Part shown: positions 60,816 to 64,000 of the stretch, one piece after another
Layout of the letters: each line of letters begins with the position of its first letter
How positions within the stretch are numbered: position 1 is the stretch's first letter
DNA from: Paragyromitra xinjiangensis
Taxonomy: Eukaryota; Ascomycota; Pezizomycetes; Pezizales; Discinaceae
NCBI GenBank assembly: GCA_038503065.1
Contig: JBCAMK010000009.1
Location: 496,001-560,000 of the forward strand
Reading direction: 5' to 3'
DNA: 64,000 nucleotides
The notes under the pieces: generated by a model
Told to the model about the DNA's origin: nothing
Databases searched by the model: none
What the model saw: the letters and a program-made list of their open reading frames with translations, nothing else
Program-made: the position numbers and the translations under genes

Positions 60816-61981
60816 TTAATGGTTGATTTTGAGTGAGAAGTCGACATGTTGGGTGCTCTGTATGATTTTTAAGAATTAGTAAATATTTTCTTTTTGTATT
60901 TGCTTTGTGCAGGCTAAAGGAAGCAGATAGGTTTGTACCTGGTGGATAGAACTTGTGGACATGATATCGATATCTGTAACCTCTAACATCAGCAATCATC
61001 TCAACCATCATTCAGGCACGAGAATCCTCACCATTACAACAATACGCTTCCACATTGTCCTCCGTCAGTCCACCAGAGCACTCTAATAGTACACTCTTCC
61101 CTTTTCCAGCCCACCGTTTCTTGATGCTCCCAGCAGCAACTTTCAATCCCTCACCCGTAAAGTTATCCAACATGACAATGTCTGCCCCCGCAGAAATCGC
61201 CTCATCCGCTTCTTCCTCACTCTGAACTTCTACCTCAATCTTAATTGCAAATCCACCAACGGATCGTGCAGCTTGAATAGCAGCTGTGATAGACCCCTTA
61301 GACCATACGTGGTTATCCTTCAGCATGATCATCGAAGAGAGGTCGTAGCGGTGCTGATCGACACCACCGATCAACATGCCGTATTTTTCGACGAGGCGGA
61401 AGCCGGGTGTAGTTTTGCGTGTGCCAGCAAGAATACCGGTGTACCCGGCAGAACGGACGAGAGATAGAAGCTTACGAGACTTGGTAGCAATCCCGGAACA
61501 ACGGGCGAGAGCATTGAGAGCTACTCTTTCACCAAGAAGAAGTTTGCGAGCTGGGCCGCGGACTGTTGCGACAGCTTTGATGGGCTGGAAATCTTCACCT
61601 TCTTTCATGTGCCATTCCACGCTGGTTTATTGCGTGTGGATCCTTAGTAATGGTAATTCTTCTCCATTGGGGTTGAGAACTAGGTAAAGACTTACGTGCA
61701 TCCTAGCTGAGAAAAAACTTCATCGAAGAACGGGACACCGGCGAGGACACCCTGAAATTGTGGTTTAGATAAGTATTTGCTGCTCAATATAGATAGATAA
61801 ACTCTTATGTTTGGGTAAAACATACTGCAGATTTTCCGTACAGAGTAGCTGCCTTTTCGTCCTCACCAACTACAAACCCGCCATAGTCAAATGAAGGAGT
61901 GTCTTCTGTGAGCCATGCTGCCACGGTCTGCTTGTAGGTGGTAGGCAAGAGGTGCGCAACGTTTCCGTAATCTGAAGCCAT
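60816..61981 (-). CDS. BNA6: Nicotinate-nucleotide pyrophosphorylase, carboxylating (quinolinate phosphoribosyltransferase, 292 aa)
   Basis: Five exons: 61981-61826, 61751-61696, 61621-61032, 60973-60939, 60857-60816. It converts quinolinate and PRPP to nicotinate mononucleotide, CO2 and pyrophosphate in de novo NAD synthesis from tryptophan. Motifs: [70 protein letters not shown] with PRPP/quinolinate-binding Arg and Lys residues, [55 protein letters not shown]. The C-terminal strand MSTSSIHQ...[10 protein letters not shown] is recovered by the last two introns; the uninterrupted frame stops before it. Length and order fit the eukaryotic family. It shares a promoter with VPS28. Confidence 0.93.
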
Positions 61982-62247
61982 GGTTTCTTGGTGATTTCGT
62001 GAGTGGGTTGGAGATGACTGAGGTTATCACTGGTACTTGTAGCCAGAATTCTCCCGAGTCTCGTCCCACCGGTCCATCCCGTGATGCCCCTCCACACCCG
62101 CGTTCAACCGAGATGCAAGTCTGCACGTGTGTCTAGGTAGTTAACCCTTGTCACGGGTCCCCGCATGGCAACGACGTCAAGCTTCAGGCTAGGGTTCTCC
62201 GCGTCTAACCAAGAGTTTCGCAAAGCCGACAACAGTAACGAAATGCG
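61982..62247. promoter_or_regulatory. Shared divergent promoter of BNA6 and VPS28
   Basis: Only 266 bp separate the two start codons, so both 5' UTRs and promoters must lie here. No TATA box is evident; GC-rich stretches suit housekeeping promoters. Co-regulation is possible but not shown. Confidence 0.6.
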
Positions 62248-63134
62248 ATGAGCGCTCCAAAGTATCAACCCTACGCCCCTTCGCCGTATTCATACACGCC
62301 TTCTCCACACTCGCTATCAACCTCCATTTCGCTTGATGAAGAAGTTAAGCTCTCTACGTCATCGCAGCAGCGAGAGCTAAATGAGAGTCTGGCAGAGATA
62401 TACTCGATAATTGTAACTCTGGATTTCTTGGAGAAGGCGTATATCAAAGATAGCATTAATCAAGAAGTGTATGTTGATTCGGATTAGTTACCCTGTGCAT
62501 GTGGGAGGAAGGGGTTCTGATGAAGGAAGATAGGTACACACCGACATGTTTGCGACTACTTGGACAGTACAAGACACTGCTCAAGAGCCCGGGTGTCTCA
62601 TCCGCTTTTGGCGATCTGGAAACCTTCAAGCGTGAATACGATGTATTTTCCCCAAGGATTGTAAATTTTATTCCCCACTGACTTGTCCAGATTGAATACC
62701 CGTCTGCAACCGAACGTCTAAAAATCGGTGTCCCAGCCACCTTCGAACAACCCGTCCACAATGCTGCCTCCTCTGCACCAACCGCCATCTCTGCTAAAGC
62801 AGCTGCTGAGGCGACCCAGAACTTCATCACGTTTATGGATGCCCTTCGTCTCTCCTTCACGGCCAAGTACCAGCTGCACCCACTGCTCAGTGATGTTATC
62901 ACCGCGGTAAATAATGTTACTGGTGCGAAAGAATTTGAAGGGAGACAAAATATCATTAAGTGGTTGATTGTTTTGAATCAGATGGGCGCAGGGGATGAGA
63001 TTACGGAAGCCCAGGGGCAGCAGGTAAGTTTTCTTTTCGGGGTGATGTGTGAAGGATTGGACGCTGATATGGTGGCGTAGATGTTGTTTGATATAGAGAA
63101 TGCGTATAATGAGTTCTATAAAAATTTACATTAA
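62248..63134 (+). CDS. VPS28: ESCRT-I subunit VPS28 (238 aa)
   Basis: Four exons: 62248-62468, 62534-62642, 62691-63023, 63081-63134, with introns of 65, 48 and 57 bp. VPS28 joins VPS23 and VPS37 in ESCRT-I on endosomes, and its C-terminal domain recruits ESCRT-II for sorting ubiquitinated membrane proteins into multivesicular bodies. Seen: a Pro/Tyr/Ser-rich leader, the N-terminal core (ELNESLAEIYSIIVTLDFLE, AYIKDSI, TCLRLLGQYKTLL), then the C-terminal four-helix domain (FITFMDALRLSFTAKYQLHP, LSDVITAVN, IIKWLIVLNQMGAGDEI, LFDIENAYNEFYKNLH) ending as in the family. Length fits fungal VPS28. Confidence 0.94.
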
Positions 63135-64000
63135 CGGATACACTCAAAGGGTTATGAAGGAGTGGTAGTTCTGAGAATGATTGTTTCATTTTAAACTCCG
63201 TGTACGAGACCTTGTTGGCCACATCCAAATGGCCTCGCTTGGGTGGGTAGGGCCGCTGTGCGTGAGAATCCTGGGAGGGAATCCTGGGTATGGAGTTGGC
63301 TATTGATTTTTTTTGGCTCATGCGCAGATGAGGGAAGAAGTGTTCGGCATAAGTGAAGGATGGAGAAGAATGTTTTGCTGAGCACTGTACAGTTATATAC
63401 TTCCACTTACTTGAAATCTTATAATCACAAGAAGGTTTAGGTGGGATGGTGGTTCTGCAAGCGCTATGCTAGATATCTCCTTTCCACACAAAGAGAGTCA
63501 ACTGGCTTTAGTATATAAAGTCGGAACCGTCGGTATCTTTTGGTACTTGCTCTGTGAATTTCCCGAGTTTTTGGAGTGCATAGATTTTGGGACCCCACTC
63601 AAGCTTCGTAGTTTGTCGTAGTGAAGCTGTCATATGCCCGTTCTATTATCCCCCAGCGCATGCTTACTTTGGAATCGCAAATTCTGCTATCCTCTCTGTA
63701 ATCTATAGCTCTAATATCACCGGTACCTCTGCGAATTATGTATCGGGACCATCGATCAATCGATTGCTCTCAATAATAGTGGTCCCGCGCTATCGTCATT
63801 TCCCGACCTCACCTTGTCAGTCATGGAACAGAAGTTCCATCCCACTGCATGATGTCACCCTAAATTTGATCCATAACGGACTCAAAAACATCTGCCAAGG
63901 GCTCTAGGTGTTTATTAATCAACCTACGGGGTCGAGAAATAGATATACCTAATTAGTAGGTAAGTTAGTGAACAACCGATCTGGATTTGAGTACCTTAGA
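63135..64000. other. Intergenic region at window end
   Basis: 3' side of VPS28. The 106-codon frame at 63587-63907 (+) is not recognised and lacks supporting signals. The window ends here. Confidence 0.5.

Noticed and set aside
1..64000. CRISPR arrays, rRNA genes, integrated prophage
   Set aside because: No spaced direct repeats, no rRNA core sequence and no phage-like gene order seen; spliced fungal genes dominate.

Overview
This window is nuclear DNA of a filamentous ascomycete (Pezizomycotina). The evidence is a set of fungal genes (white-collar photoreceptor, BCK1-type MAPKKK, fungal pyruvate decarboxylase, NOP9) and many short GT...AG introns, mostly about 55-110 bp, often with CTAAC/CTGAC-like branch points. 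There is no CRISPR, operon or bacterial feature. Long gene-poor spacers and decayed mobile elements fit a repeat-bearing genome, perhaps an early-diverging class such as Pezizomycetes; that placement is inference.

Layout. 1-9 kb: a prenylcysteine oxidase, then a long minus-strand gene (8693-4809). Splicing shows this gene to be a secreted class-3 lipase-like protein fused in frame to about 880 residues of low-complexity sequence cut by Lys-Arg (KEX2) sites. 9-29.8 kb is gene-poor: an F-box protein (13.9-15.5 kb), a wrecked ATP-grasp ligase (18.8-20.9 kb), TA-flanked MITE-like hairpins (22-23.4 kb) and a ten-exon pyruvate decarboxylase (24.1-26.5 kb). 29.8-36 kb: a 2013-residue BCK1-type MAPKKK. 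36-43.3 kb: a 7-kb stretch with no recognisable gene. 43.3-63.1 kb is a denser housekeeping block: wc-1, a group II PLP decarboxylase, NOP9, a Ras-family GTPase, nicotinate-nucleotide pyrophosphorylase (BNA6) and VPS28. The last two are divergent from a 266-bp shared promoter.

Exon joins were worked out by hand from reading frame, splice signals and family knowledge; every CDS model closes in frame. Neighbours mostly act in unrelated pathways (light sensing, cell-wall MAPK signalling, NAD synthesis, ESCRT sorting, ribosome assembly, fermentation). This is a normal eukaryotic gene neighbourhood, not a gene cluster. The most unusual item is the lipase-like/KEX2-repeat polyprotein, in which the lipase nucleophile position reads Lys instead of Ser.
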